Assembly (NCBI GenBank): GCA_021787845.1
Contig: JAJYLH010000041.1
Coordinates: forward strand, 1-53,635
DNA: 53,635 bases
Direction of reading: 5' to 3'
Source: Myxococcales bacterium
GTDB lineage: Bacteria > Myxococcota > Myxococcia > Myxococcales > JAJYLH01
How positions within the stretch are numbered: position 1 is the first letter of the stretch; each line of letters begins with the position of its first letter. Below, piece by piece: positions 33,257 to 42,908 of the stretch. Made by a program: the position numbers and the translations under genes. The notes below the pieces were generated by a model. It was not told where the DNA came from and searched no databases. It saw only the letters and a list, made by a program, of their open reading frames with translations.

Positions 33257-35322
33257 TACGGTTGCGGCGCCGGTGCCGGTGAAGGCTGGGCCGGGAAGAG
33301 TGTCCGCCAGCCCTCGCGGATGGCGCGCTGCTCGCGCACGATCAGCGCCAGCGCGATGAGGGCCAGGAGCGCTTCTACCCACTCGACGATCCAGTCCGCG
33401 ACGAGGAGCACGTGGACGCCGCGTGGCGGGTCGGTCCGGAGCAGCTCCGCGCTGAACCAGGTCGACCGCGCGCCGGGCGGAATCTGAATCTTCGCCGGCA
33501 GGCCCTCATAGGTCTGCGGCGCCGTTGCCGCTGGGCTCGGGGCATTCCCGATGACGACCAAGCCGTTGCTGCCGCGCCAGTCGTAGTTCTTCATGGTCCT
33601 TTCCTTCGCGCCGTAGTAACCCGCCGGGCTGGGCGATCCCGCGAGACCGCTGGTCGCGGCTTCAAACCGGTTCCCACCCATCATCTCGCCGACGACGAAG
33701 AGGAGGACGAAGAACGCGGCGGCGCCGAGAATCGTGCCGAGCCACTTGTGCCCGCGCAGCCGGCGCCAGATCAGCACCAGGGAGAGCGCGGCGTCGGCGA
33801 TGACGACGATCGCCGTCGCCCAGCCCGCGACCAGCACGCAGACGCCGGCGGCGATGGCGAGAAGAATCCGCTTGCGCGGCTTGAAGCCGAGCGACGCCGC
33901 GAGAATCCCCGTCCAGACCGCGATGACGACGAGCCAGAAGAGCGTCGGCGTGCTCGGCACCGCCGTCCGGGTGTCGCCGCGGAAGCTCGCGAAGAGCGGC
34001 AGCCAGTGCTTGGGATACGCGACCTCGATGCTGGCGGAGCTGGCGGGCGTGCCCATCTCGGGAAGCCACAGCGTGCCCCAGGCGAAGCCCAGCCGGCGCT
34101 TCACGTGTTGCCGGTCCTGGACGGTGAGCGTCTGCGTTCCCGCCGACAAGGGGGTCCAGAGGTTCCCGGCGGCGTTCTTCGTCAAGAGTACCGCCTGCCC
34201 ATCGAGAGCGGCGTAGGTCGGCTCAGCCTTCATCGGCAGCGCCAGGTCCGCCGCGCCCTGGTTGTCGATGGCGTACGCGCTCTCGCCGATCGCCTCGCCG
34301 TCCCGCGAGACGTAGAGCTTGTGCTCGGCGCTGGTGATGGCGAAGCTCGTCGTGCGCAGGACCTCGAGCTTCTTCACGCTCCACGAGGTCGTCTCGCCGG
34401 TCGACAGCAGGAACGCTTGCGCTCCCCTGAACCGCGGCGTCATCCCCGACTCTTGCGGGCTGATGCGCCGCGGCGGCTTCGGCACGGTCAGCCGCAGGAG
34501 CGGGTCCGCCTCGAGCAGGAGGTACTGCACGCTCGCGGCGACCGGCGGCGTGAACGAGCTGGCCGAGAGCGTTCCCGTCAAGCTCACGGTCGAATCGCCC
34601 GGCGGGAGGTCGAAGCGGTAGCTGGTGCCCGACACGTCGTAGCCGACCGTCGCGTCCACCTTCTGCACGTGCTCGCCGCTCGAGAGGCTCAGCGTGAACG
34701 GCTGGTGGATGCGGTTCGGGTTCTGCACGTCGACCTCGTACCGGAACCCGGTCTCGCCCGGCCGCAACGTGATCTGGTAGTGACCGGTCGCCGCGAGCTT
34801 GACGACGTCCGTGCTTCCCGCGGTCTTGCGCACGATCGACAAAGTCCGCGAGCCGTCCGCCGCATCGGTCTCGACGAGGTCGCCGTCGGTGACGCTCGAC
34901 TGGACCCAGAGCACCGACGAGGTGGTGGTCAGCTCGAGCCGGTCGTTGGTCGGCGACGCGAGCTGGCACGTCACCGAGAACTTGTCCGCGAGCGGCGTCA
35001 GCGAGAAATCGCTGTCGTCGCGCTGGATGACGCCCGGGCCCTGGCAACCGTAGAGCCGCACCGCTCCTGGGCTCGACAGCACCGGCACCGGCTGCTTCTT
35101 CCCGAACGCTCGCCCGGTGAGCGTCACGGTCAGGTTGCGCGCATCGAAGCTGCCGGCGAGCACGAGCGAGTCGATGACCGTGACCGTCGGCCCCTTCTCT
35201 GCCGCGAGGAGCTTCTGGTACTCGGCGAGCGAGAGCTGGACGCCGACGTCGCTGGCGAACGCCGGCGCCGCGAGCCCAGCGACCAGCAGAGCCACGAGGG
35301 CCGCGCGAAACCGATTCCACAT
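33256..35322 (-). CDS. Exported membrane protein of unknown function (688 aa)
   Basis: The ATG at 35322 has GGAGGTGA 7 nt upstream; the GTG nine bases earlier falls inside that site. A signal peptide (WNRFRAALVALLVAGLAAPAFA) is followed by about 430 residues of beta-rich, hydroxyl-rich periplasmic sequence. Three or four helices follow at about 470-560. A second short periplasmic segment and a last helix (LLVADWIVEWVEALLALIALALIV) complete the protein, which ends in PAPAPQP. I do not recognise a family. It resembles envelope-anchored proteins with an outer domain between membrane segments. Confidence 0.82.
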   Translation of the reverse strand: MWNRFRAALVALLVAGLAAPAFASDVGVQLSLAEYQKLLAAEKGPTVTVIDSLVLAGSFDARNLTVTLTGRAFGKKQPVPVLSSPGAVRLYGCQGPGVIQRDDSDFSLTPLADKFSVTCQLASPTNDRLELTTTSSVLWVQSSVTDGDLVETDAADGSRTLSIVRKTAGSTDVVKLAATGHYQITLRPGETGFRYEVDVQNPNRIHQPFTLSLSSGEHVQKVDATVGYDVSGTSYRFDLPPGDSTVSLTGTLSASSFTPPVAASVQYLLLEADPLLRLTVPKPPRRISPQESGMTPRFRGAQAFLLSTGETTSWSVKKLEVLRTTSFAITSAEHKLYVSRDGEAIGESAYAIDNQGAADLALPMKAEPTYAALDGQAVLLTKNAAGNLWTPLSAGTQTLTVQDRQHVKRRLGFAWGTLWLPEMGTPASSASIEVAYPKHWLPLFASFRGDTRTAVPSTPTLFWLVVIAVWTGILAASLGFKPRKRILLAIAAGVCVLVAGWATAIVVIADAALSLVLIWRRLRGHKWLGTILGAAAFFVLLFVVGEMMGGNRFEAATSGLAGSPSPAGYYGAKERTMKNYDWRGSNGLVVIGNAPSPAATAPQTYEGLPAKIQIPPGARSTWFSAELLRTDPPRGVHVLLVADWIVEWVEALLALIALALIVREQRAIREGWRTLFPAQPSPAPAPQP

Positions 35323-35593
35323 GGTCGTCACCTCCGCGATGCGTTGAAGTGCTTTGAAGCGAGCAGCCTGGCACCGGCGCGATCGGGCGTCAAGCGGCCC
35401 GCGAACCGGAACCGCTCCGGGTAGGCGGCTCGGGATCCGGTGAGCGACACCGCTGCCGTGCCGAAGCCGCCGCGTGAACCAACGCTAGCCGGCCGCCATC
35501 GATCTGAGCCATCGGCCAGGCGACCGACCTTGCCGTTCGGAAGCGGTCGTGAGACCATGCGCCGCCGCTCTTCGGCGGGCTAAGGAGCTGTCG

Positions 35594-38500
35594 ATGCGGA
35601 AGCTGACCGCGAATCCGATTGGAACCCCCGTGCGAACCTGGGCCTTGCGCGCTCTGGTGGCGGCAGCGCTCGTCGCGAGCTCCGCCGGATGCGACTGCGG
35701 TACCAAGGGGCTCGCCCACGCTGGGCCGGTCATCCAGGTCACGCCCTCCTCGGTAGGGCCGCTGCTCGGCGTGCCGGGTCAGGTGATCTCGACCACCTTG
35801 GAGGTCAAGAACGTCGGCACCGGTTCCCTGGTGCTCGACCCGCCGCCGAAGTTCGTGGAGAAGGACAACGACGGCGTCGCCGAGTTCGCGGTCTCGAGCT
35901 TCCTCGAGCTCGACTGCACCGGCAACGCGCGGCCTGCGGCGCATCGGAACACGCTGGATTCGGGCGAGTGCGCGCGGCTCATTTTCCGCTACCTGCCTAA
36001 CGCCGACGGGAACGACGCGACGGACCTGCACATCTATTCGAACGACGACGCGACGCCGGACCTGGTGGTGCCGATCAACGCGAAGGCGGCGACGCCGAAG
36101 CTCCAAGTGTGCGCGTACGACGGCTCGACCAAGATCGACTGCGCGACGCCGGGCAACGACTACAAGGTCGAGTTCGGCACCGCCGCTCCGGGTGACCCCG
36201 TCGCGCGGACGCTGCGGCTGACCTCGGTCGGCTCGACCGCGGTGCAGATTCAGAACCTCACCCTTTCGGGCGACCGCGATTTCACCGTGACGCCGGCACA
36301 GCTCAGCACCTCGCTCGCGCCGGGCAAGTCGACCGACCTGACCGCGAGCTTCAACGCCATCGCGGGCGGCGCGCGCGAGGCCGACCTGCTCATCGCCAAC
36401 GACGACCCGGCGAACGCGAAGCTCCTGGTGCGGCTCGTCGCGACCGGCGACGCGTCCCGCCTGTGCTTCTGCATCGGGCCGAACGCCGACGGGCAGGGCT
36501 GCACCAAGTCGCCGGTGGCGGACTTCGGGCACGTGCCGATCAACGGGCAGGGCACTCTCTATCTCTTGCTCGCCTCGTGCGGCACCAAGCCCTTGACGTT
36601 GACCGAAGCGGACGTGACCACCGGCGGCCCGGTGTTCAGCGCGCAGGCGCCGAGCCTCGGCAGCGGTCTCGTCCTCCAGCCGGGCCAGTCGGTGACGCCG
36701 CCGATTCCCCTCGGCTTCAAGCCGCCCAGCGCCGCCAGCTACACCGGCCAGCTCACGCTCGTGACCGACTCCGAGCACGGGTACATCTCGCTGGCGGGCG
36801 AGGGCGTCCTGAGCGGCTGCGACCTCCAGGCGGCGTCGAACGTCCTCGATTTCGGGCAGGTCGCGGTGGGCGTGACCTCGAAGAAGCCGTACACGGTCGG
36901 CAACCGCGGCACCAAGGATTGCATCTTGCCGTCCGCGCCGCAGATCACCGCCGGCGCCGACGTGAAGTTCGCGCTCGCGAACACGCCGGTCCCGGGGACC
37001 ATCGTGCCGCCGGGGCACACGGTGCAGTTCGCGGTCAGCTACACGCCGCAGGACGCGGTCGGCCCGGACACCGGCGCGATGGCGATTCCGTTCGGCGATG
37101 CCTCCGGCGGCGTCGCGACCAACACATTGACGGTCCAGCTCGAGGGGACGCCGACGGCGGCGCCGAAATGTGTCCTGACCGCGCTCCCCGGCGCCGCCAG
37201 CGCGTTCGGCCGCACGCTCAACTTCGGCGACGTGCGCATCAACACCGAGAAGGTCCTGCCGATCACTTTCCAGGACACCGGCTCCGCGCCGTGCACGCTG
37301 AGCCAGGCGCGGCTCGTCCAGTCGTCCCTGCCGGGCCAGCCGCCGCAGCCGTTCACCATCAAGACCCAGCCCGCGTCGAGCCTGCAACCGGGCGACACGA
37401 CCGAAGTCGACGTCGCGTTCGATCCGGTCAGCGAGGGCGACTTCGGATCTCCGCTGCCGGGGTTCCCGGGCGGCAGCATGTTCGGTGCGAACGTCCAGGT
37501 GACGACCAGCGACACCGCGAGCTTCAACGGTCAAGACTGCGCCGGCTTTGGCGGCGCGGGGACGCCCGGCTGTGTTTCGTGGGCGCTGTCGGGCTCGGGT
37601 GTGGTCAGCGACCTCGTCGTGCTGCCGAGCGATCTCGACTTCGGCACCGTGACGCTCGGTTGCGATTCCCCGGAGCGGACTGTGACACTGTACAACGTCG
37701 GCTCGACCGCCACCGTTCACGTGACGGGATTCACGATCGATCCGGCGCCGCCGCCAGCCATCTTCACAGTGGTTTCGCCCAACCCGGGTCCGACGACCAG
37801 CAATCCGATCTCGATCGGTCCGGGCAAGTCCACCTCGATCACCGTGCGCTTCCAGCCAGCGGCGACGGGTCTGGTCACGGGCGAATTGTACATCGACTCC
37901 GACGCGGCCGGCGGCAGCGGGAGCAACAATCCGTACACGACCGTTCGCCTGACCGGGACGGGCACCACCGACGCATCGCAGACCGATACCTTCAAGCAAC
38001 CCGACCGCCCGGTCGCGGACGTGCTCTGGGTCATCGACATGGATTCGGACTCGATGTCGTCCAAGCAGCAGGCGCTGGCGCAGAACGCGCAGGCGTTCAT
38101 CTCGGCCGCGCAGCAGGACGGAACCGACTACCACTTGGGCGTGGTCGCGAACTACCTGGGCGGGGACCTGAAGCCCAACTGCGGCGGCGGCAGCCCCTTC
38201 GGCGGCTCGACCGGCTGCACGAGCGGGTCGAGCTACAACGACGTCACGATTCAGCCCGGTGTGCTCTACCACGAAAAAGGGACACAGGCTTGGGTCGAGC
38301 GGACCGACTCGAACTCCGTTCAAGAGTTTGCGGGAAACGTCAAGGTCGGTGTCTCGAGCGACGCGACCGGCTACGAGACCGGACTGGAAGCGATGTACCG
38401 GGCGCTGAGCGATCCTCTGATCAACGACCCCAACTCGAACAAGGGGTTCCTGCGGTCGGACGCGCGGCTGGTGGTCATCTCGATTTCCGACGATGATGAC

Positions 38501-38929
38501 ATGTCCAGCAAGGATCCGGACTTCTACGCGGCGTTTTTGCAGTCGCTCAAGCCCAACGCGCCCGACCAGGTGACCTTCGACGACGTCGGCGGCGACATGC
38601 CGAACGGCTGCACCAACGGCGTCGACGGCGACGCGCCGACCCGCTACGACGAGGTGGTCAAGAAGACCAGCGGCAAGCTGTACAGCATCTGCAACGGCGA
38701 CTACTCGACCATCGCCGCGGACCTGTCGCTCGGGTCGTTCGGCGGGCAGACGCGCTGGGTGCTCTCGCGGCCATGCGATCCGTCGACGCTGAAGGTCACG
38801 GTCAACGGCACCCCGGTGCAGGCGGGAAGCGGCTACACCTTCGACGCGGCGACGAACTCGATTACGCTGGCCACCGCCCCGCCGCCCGGCGCGACCATCG
38901 TCGCGACCTACCAAACGGTGTGCCTGTAG
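35594..38929 (+). CDS. Choice-of-anchor/ASH-type lipoprotein with vWA-like C-terminus (1,111 aa)
   Basis: The ATG at 35594 follows AAGGAG and yields a lipoprotein signal with Cys33 (ASSAGCDCG). Residues 40-790 contain about six immunoglobulin-like repeats of the choice-of-anchor D/ASH type, marked by FGxVxVG-like starts (VLDFGQVAVG, LNFGDVRINTEK, LDFGTVTLG) and LxPGxS turns. From about residue 805 the segment ADVLWVIDMDSDSMSSKQQALAQ starts a von Willebrand A-like domain. Its metal-site motif is DMDSDS rather than DxSxS. A short beta domain closes the protein. It is probably a large surface protein with a binding role; metal-dependent binding is doubtful. Confidence 0.88.
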   Translation: MRKLTANPIGTPVRTWALRALVAAALVASSAGCDCGTKGLAHAGPVIQVTPSSVGPLLGVPGQVISTTLEVKNVGTGSLVLDPPPKFVEKDNDGVAEFAVSSFLELDCTGNARPAAHRNTLDSGECARLIFRYLPNADGNDATDLHIYSNDDATPDLVVPINAKAATPKLQVCAYDGSTKIDCATPGNDYKVEFGTAAPGDPVARTLRLTSVGSTAVQIQNLTLSGDRDFTVTPAQLSTSLAPGKSTDLTASFNAIAGGAREADLLIANDDPANAKLLVRLVATGDASRLCFCIGPNADGQGCTKSPVADFGHVPINGQGTLYLLLASCGTKPLTLTEADVTTGGPVFSAQAPSLGSGLVLQPGQSVTPPIPLGFKPPSAASYTGQLTLVTDSEHGYISLAGEGVLSGCDLQAASNVLDFGQVAVGVTSKKPYTVGNRGTKDCILPSAPQITAGADVKFALANTPVPGTIVPPGHTVQFAVSYTPQDAVGPDTGAMAIPFGDASGGVATNTLTVQLEGTPTAAPKCVLTALPGAASAFGRTLNFGDVRINTEKVLPITFQDTGSAPCTLSQARLVQSSLPGQPPQPFTIKTQPASSLQPGDTTEVDVAFDPVSEGDFGSPLPGFPGGSMFGANVQVTTSDTASFNGQDCAGFGGAGTPGCVSWALSGSGVVSDLVVLPSDLDFGTVTLGCDSPERTVTLYNVGSTATVHVTGFTIDPAPPPAIFTVVSPNPGPTTSNPISIGPGKSTSITVRFQPAATGLVTGELYIDSDAAGGSGSNNPYTTVRLTGTGTTDASQTDTFKQPDRPVADVLWVIDMDSDSMSSKQQALAQNAQAFISAAQQDGTDYHLGVVANYLGGDLKPNCGGGSPFGGSTGCTSGSSYNDVTIQPGVLYHEKGTQAWVERTDSNSVQEFAGNVKVGVSSDATGYETGLEAMYRALSDPLINDPNSNKGFLRSDARLVVISISDDDDMSSKDPDFYAAFLQSLKPNAPDQVTFDDVGGDMPNGCTNGVDGDAPTRYDEVVKKTSGKLYSICNGDYSTIAADLSLGSFGGQTRWVLSRPCDPSTLKVTVNGTPVQAGSGYTFDAATNSITLATAPPPGATIVATYQTVCL

Positions 38930-38999
38930 ACAGGCGCGATCGTGCCCGTGCCGTTGGCCGAGGAGCGGCTCGACCTCACCTTCCACCGCCGCGGGCTCA

Positions 39000-41426
39000 T
39001 CAGTACCGGTAGTCGAGCTCGCTGACGTCGAGGTTGCCCCGCGCCTGGAACGTCGCGACCGTCTTGCCGCTGGCCTGAAAGGTGACCTGGGTCATCTGGT
39101 CCTCGCGGACCATGACGAGGCGATGATCGGTATCGAAGCTGACGCACGAAGTCGTTACCGCGTCGCTGCAGGCGGGCAGGGCGGTCGAGGTCGACACCGC
39201 GTCGGGCGCATCGTGGCTCGAGCTGGTCAAAGTGTACTGGGTCCCGTCGAGGTCGGTGAGCTTGCCGTCGGCGCCGGCGAAGAGCAAGAGCGTGCGATCG
39301 TTCTGGACTTGGTCGAGGTCGACCAGCGGCGGTTGGGCGGGCATCAAGGTGTCGAGCGTGTCGGGCAGCATCGGGATGATCGTCCCCGGCGGGACGAACA
39401 TCGGCACTTCGGTCAGCGGCGCGTCGGCGGTCAGGTCCTTCGGTCCCGTCACCTCGTCGCCGCCTTGAAACGGCATCCAACGGCCCGGCGGAATCCACAT
39501 CGAGCGCGAGGTCGCGCCCTGCACGGTCACCGGCGCGACGAGCAGGCTCGGCCCGAAGAGGTACTCGTCGTCGATGGTCCAGGCGCGGTCTTGGCTCGGG
39601 AACGCGAGCGCGAGCTGCCGCATGATCGGCATGCCGTGTTGGTACGCCTCGTTCGCCGCCGCTCGCAGATACGGCCACAGGCGCGCATGGAAGGTCGCCC
39701 AGCGCTTGAAGTGCGCAATCGTGTCCGCGTCCTCGCCGAACCACCAGTTCGTCCGCGCCTTGGTGCCATGATGCGTTCGCATCACCGGCGAGAGCGCGCC
39801 GACCTCGGTCCAGCGGAAGAAGCACTCCTTCGTCGACGGCGGGTAGGTGCCGTTCTGGTAGCCGGCGATGTCGCTGCCATAAATCGCGATGCCGCCGAGC
39901 CCCAGGTTCAAACCCATCGTCACCACCGTCGGCATCCCATCGTCGGGCATGAAGTTCGTCCACTGATCCCCCGCCCACACGACCGGCTGCAACGGCGCGG
40001 TGTGAATCGAGCCCGACCGCACGAAGTAGAGCGAATGCGCAGGATCGTTGGCGTGCTTCATGGCCGCCTGGACCGCCAAGAAGTAGGCGCGCGGGTACGT
40101 GTTGTGATAGGCCTCGGCCTCCTCGCCGTCGTGCAGCACCGCGTCCGCCGGCAGCCATTCCCCGTAGTCGCTCATCCAGCCGTCGAAGCCGTACGACAAC
40201 AGCTTCTCCAGCGCCGTCTCGACGAACGCGACGCCGGCGGGGTTCGTCAGATCGACCATCGTCGTCGGCTCGAAGGTGGGACCGGTGAAGTCGTACTCGC
40301 CGCCGCGGGGCTTCTGAATCGTCACGCCCGCTTTTTCGGCGGCTTGGTAGATCTGCGTGCCCTTGACGAGAAACGTGTTGTTGTACGCGAGAAATCGGAA
40401 CCCTTCCGCGTGCAGGTCCTTCGCGAGCTGTTCGATGTCCGGGTAGAGCGTTGGGTCGACGTCCCACTCGTCGCCGATGCGGTAGTTGTCGCCCTCGTCT
40501 TGCCCGCCGCGAAAGTCCTCCGTCCAGATGACGCCACTGGGAATCTTGTTCGCACGCAAGAGATTCGCGACGGCCCGGACGTGAGCGGACCCGAAGATGG
40601 CGTCGTTCCACGGCGCCAGCGCGACGTCGTTCGCGAGCGGCTGCCGCCCGATGTAGGCCGTCAAGCGGTCGATGGCATCGGCCGGCTGGGGTCCGTCGAA
40701 GATGCGCAGCGTGACCGCATGGTCCCAGGTGACCAACGACCAGGTCTTCGGATCGGTCTTGCACAAGTCGAACACCACCCGGCGCGAGGTGTCGTCGAGG
40801 AACGCCATCCCGCGGTTCGACAGGAACGACGGCAGCGGATACGACGCGGCGTCGCGGGTGCCATGCAGCATCCACACCGGGTCGTCGGGCGGGATTTCGT
40901 CCTGGTCGGTCTTGCCGATGCCGGGCTCGGAAATCCAGACGTGAATCTGGTGCCCGCGCTCGTCGACCGACTGGTCCTGCGAGCCGAAACCGAGGAAATG
41001 GTCGTTCGCGTCGCAGGCGAAGCTCGCGCGCACCCGGTTGTCGCTCGCGGGCGCCTGCAGGCGTAGATCGACCTCGTGCGGTTGGGGGCTCGTGACCGTG
41101 ATGCTCCGCCCGCCGCCGAAGTCGAACGCGACCTCATTGTCGCCGACCGAAGCCGACAGCTTCGTTCCTTGTCCCCACGGGCCGTCCGACTCGGTCAGCT
41201 TGAACGTCCCGAACTGCTCGTCCCAGCTCGCGGTCCCCTGGCACGAGGCGACCGGCGCACCGCTCGTCGACAACAGCTCCCGGCCGTCCGGCGCGTCGAG
41301 CGAAATCGCCGCCGGCGACTCCTTCCAGCGCACCGAAAAGCCGCCGACCGTCGCCTGCGTCGACGAGCACGCGCACCCGAGCGCGAGCGCCACGAGCAGC
41401 AGCGCCTGGCGAGAACGCTCTTGCAC
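39000..41426 (-). CDS. GH31-family glycosidase lipoprotein
   Basis: The GTG at 41426 has AAAGGGG upstream and gives 808 residues beginning with a lipoprotein signal (LALGC, Cys18). The catalytic barrel of glycoside hydrolase family 31 is clear: nucleophile Asp420 in FDGWMSDYGEW, acid/base Asp519 in YGSDIAGYQNG, and WAGDQWTNF and MRTHHGTKARTNWWFG around them. The order of motifs resembles the YihQ sulfoquinovosidase branch. However, positions that I recall as sulfonate contacts (Gln and Trp in YihQ) appear as Glu and Asp, so another alpha-glycoside is more likely. It acts in the periplasm or on the surface. The substrate is unknown. Confidence 0.92.
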   Translation of the reverse strand: MQERSRQALLLVALALGCACSSTQATVGGFSVRWKESPAAISLDAPDGRELLSTSGAPVASCQGTASWDEQFGTFKLTESDGPWGQGTKLSASVGDNEVAFDFGGGRSITVTSPQPHEVDLRLQAPASDNRVRASFACDANDHFLGFGSQDQSVDERGHQIHVWISEPGIGKTDQDEIPPDDPVWMLHGTRDAASYPLPSFLSNRGMAFLDDTSRRVVFDLCKTDPKTWSLVTWDHAVTLRIFDGPQPADAIDRLTAYIGRQPLANDVALAPWNDAIFGSAHVRAVANLLRANKIPSGVIWTEDFRGGQDEGDNYRIGDEWDVDPTLYPDIEQLAKDLHAEGFRFLAYNNTFLVKGTQIYQAAEKAGVTIQKPRGGEYDFTGPTFEPTTMVDLTNPAGVAFVETALEKLLSYGFDGWMSDYGEWLPADAVLHDGEEAEAYHNTYPRAYFLAVQAAMKHANDPAHSLYFVRSGSIHTAPLQPVVWAGDQWTNFMPDDGMPTVVTMGLNLGLGGIAIYGSDIAGYQNGTYPPSTKECFFRWTEVGALSPVMRTHHGTKARTNWWFGEDADTIAHFKRWATFHARLWPYLRAAANEAYQHGMPIMRQLALAFPSQDRAWTIDDEYLFGPSLLVAPVTVQGATSRSMWIPPGRWMPFQGGDEVTGPKDLTADAPLTEVPMFVPPGTIIPMLPDTLDTLMPAQPPLVDLDQVQNDRTLLLFAGADGKLTDLDGTQYTLTSSSHDAPDAVSTSTALPACSDAVTTSCVSFDTDHRLVMVREDQMTQVTFQASGKTVATFQARGNLDVSELDYRY

Positions 41427-41825
41427 GACGAAACCCCTTTCGCCCCCCGCCTCGCGCCCCGGACGGGAGCCGCAGTATCGCACAAGGCGTCGCCCGTCCG
41501 GCGACCATCCGCCGCGCGAGGGGCGCGTCTCACCGAGCCGGTGCGCTCCTGCCGGGCGGCTGGGCTTGCGCCATTCATCGCGGGTCGCGCGGGCGCGAAG
41601 CGGGGCCCTGTCGGTCCCGCCACCGCGAGACGCCGGAAATGCGCCATACGACGCGAGCGCTCGACCGATCCGGAGTCGTCGACGTCGCGGCGAGCCGTGC
41701 TCGATCCAGCCGTCGGATCGCCCGGCACCCGGACCCGGCGCTTTGACACGCAACGGGCGCGGAAACGTACTATCGTGGGCGGCCATGTCGGATGCGAGCT
41801 CGCGGGGGCCACGAGGAGCACGCCG
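41427..41825. other. Divergent promoter region between GH31 and HD-GYP genes
   Basis: No gene is supported in this 399-bp gap. It should contain both promoters. A possible plus-strand promoter is given separately at 41743-41773. Several TGCGCCA/GCGAGCGC-rich stretches show no clear operator symmetry. Confidence 0.45.
41743..41773 (+). promoter_or_regulatory. Possible sigma-70-type promoter of the HD-GYP gene
   Basis: TTGACA at 41743-41748 is followed after 19 nt by TACTAT at 41768-41773. The spacing is longer than ideal, but both hexamers are good for such a GC-rich region. A start near 41780 would leave a 5' leader of about 45 nt before the GTG at 41826. Confidence 0.4.
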
Positions 41826-42908
41826 GTGCCGGTGAACGCAGTGATTCTCCGGTCCCCGGTGCGGCCCGAGGCGCGGGTGCTGGTGGTCGACGACGACGCC
41901 GGCGTGCGCGACGTGCTGCGGGCGGTGCTGCGGGAGGAAGGCTACGACGTCCGGTGCGAGGTCAATGCCGACGCGGCGCTCCAGCGGATGGCGGAGCAGG
42001 TCCCGGAGCTGGTCCTCTCCGACATGCGGATGCCGGACAAGGACGGGCTGTGGCTCCTCGACGAGATCCGGCGGCGGTATCCCGACGTCGCGGTGATCAT
42101 GCTGACCGGCTTCGGGGACACCGAGACCGCGGTCGACTGCTTGAAGCGCGGCGCGCTCGACTACCTGCTCAAGCCGCCGCGGGTGCTGGACCTCGTGCGC
42201 GCCGTGGAACGCGCGCTGGGCCGGCAGCGCAACGACGTCGAACGCCGGCGGTATCAGAACGAGCTGGAAGAGCGGGTGCGGGAGCAGACGCGGGACCTCG
42301 AGCGGGCCTTCGACGAGGTGGCGACGGCGTATCAGTCGACCTTGTCGGCGCTGGTGGCGGCGCTCGACGCCCGGGAGCAGGAGACCGGCGACCACTCGCA
42401 ACGGGTGGTGCGGTTCACCCTCGCCATCGCCGAGCGGATGGGCATCCGCTCTCCGCAGATCGACGACGTGGGGAGGGGAGCGCTCCTGCACGACATCGGG
42501 AAGATCGGCGTGACCGACGCCATCCTCCTGAAGCCGGGCCCGTTGACGCCCGACGAGTGGACGCTGATGCGCAAGCATCCGGAGATCGGCTACGAGATCA
42601 TCCGGCACATCCCGTTCCTCGGCGAGGCCGCGCCGATCGTGCTCTCGCACCAGGAGCGCTGGGACGGCACCGGGTACCCGCGCGGGCTCCGACGCGAGGA
42701 AATCGTGCTGGGGGCGCGCATCTTCGCGGTCGCGGACACGCTCGACGCCATCGTCAGCGACCGGCCGTACCGCAAGGGAAGCCCGTTCGAGACGGCGCGC
42801 CAGGAGATCGTGCGCTGCGCGGGCACGCAGTTCGACCCGGTGGTGGTCGAAGCGTTCTTGTCGGTCGACGACGAGACCTTGCGGGCGCTCCACCGGGCTC
42901 GGATATGA
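41826..42908 (+). CDS. Response regulator with HD-GYP domain
   Basis: The GTG at 41826 has GAGGAG 7 nt upstream; a second GTG at 41832 is less well spaced. The 360-residue protein has a receiver domain (15-130) with phospho-acceptor Asp66 (LSDMRMPD) and Lys116, then a helical linker. An HD-GYP domain follows with AALDAREQETGDHSQRV, LLHDIGKIG (His222/Asp223) and HQERWDGTGYP (GYP at 283-285). It should hydrolyse cyclic di-GMP under control of phosphorylation. The next gene begins inside its stop codon (ATGA), so a Suppressor-of-fused-domain protein is made with it. Confidence 0.95.
   Translation: MPVNAVILRSPVRPEARVLVVDDDAGVRDVLRAVLREEGYDVRCEVNADAALQRMAEQVPELVLSDMRMPDKDGLWLLDEIRRRYPDVAVIMLTGFGDTETAVDCLKRGALDYLLKPPRVLDLVRAVERALGRQRNDVERRRYQNELEERVREQTRDLERAFDEVATAYQSTLSALVAALDAREQETGDHSQRVVRFTLAIAERMGIRSPQIDDVGRGALLHDIGKIGVTDAILLKPGPLTPDEWTLMRKHPEIGYEIIRHIPFLGEAAPIVLSHQERWDGTGYPRGLRREEIVLGARIFAVADTLDAIVSDRPYRKGSPFETARQEIVRCAGTQFDPVVVEAFLSVDDETLRALHRARI

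Noticed and set aside
35390-38986. 1,198-codon minus-strand frame opposite the anchor lipoprotein
   Set aside because: It is His/Arg/Val-rich without motifs. The plus strand carries the signal peptide and Ig-like repeats.
39000-41426. Calling the GH31 gene a sulfoquinovosidase (yihQ)
   Set aside because: Key sulfonate-contact residues appear changed, and no sulfoquinovose pathway genes are nearby.
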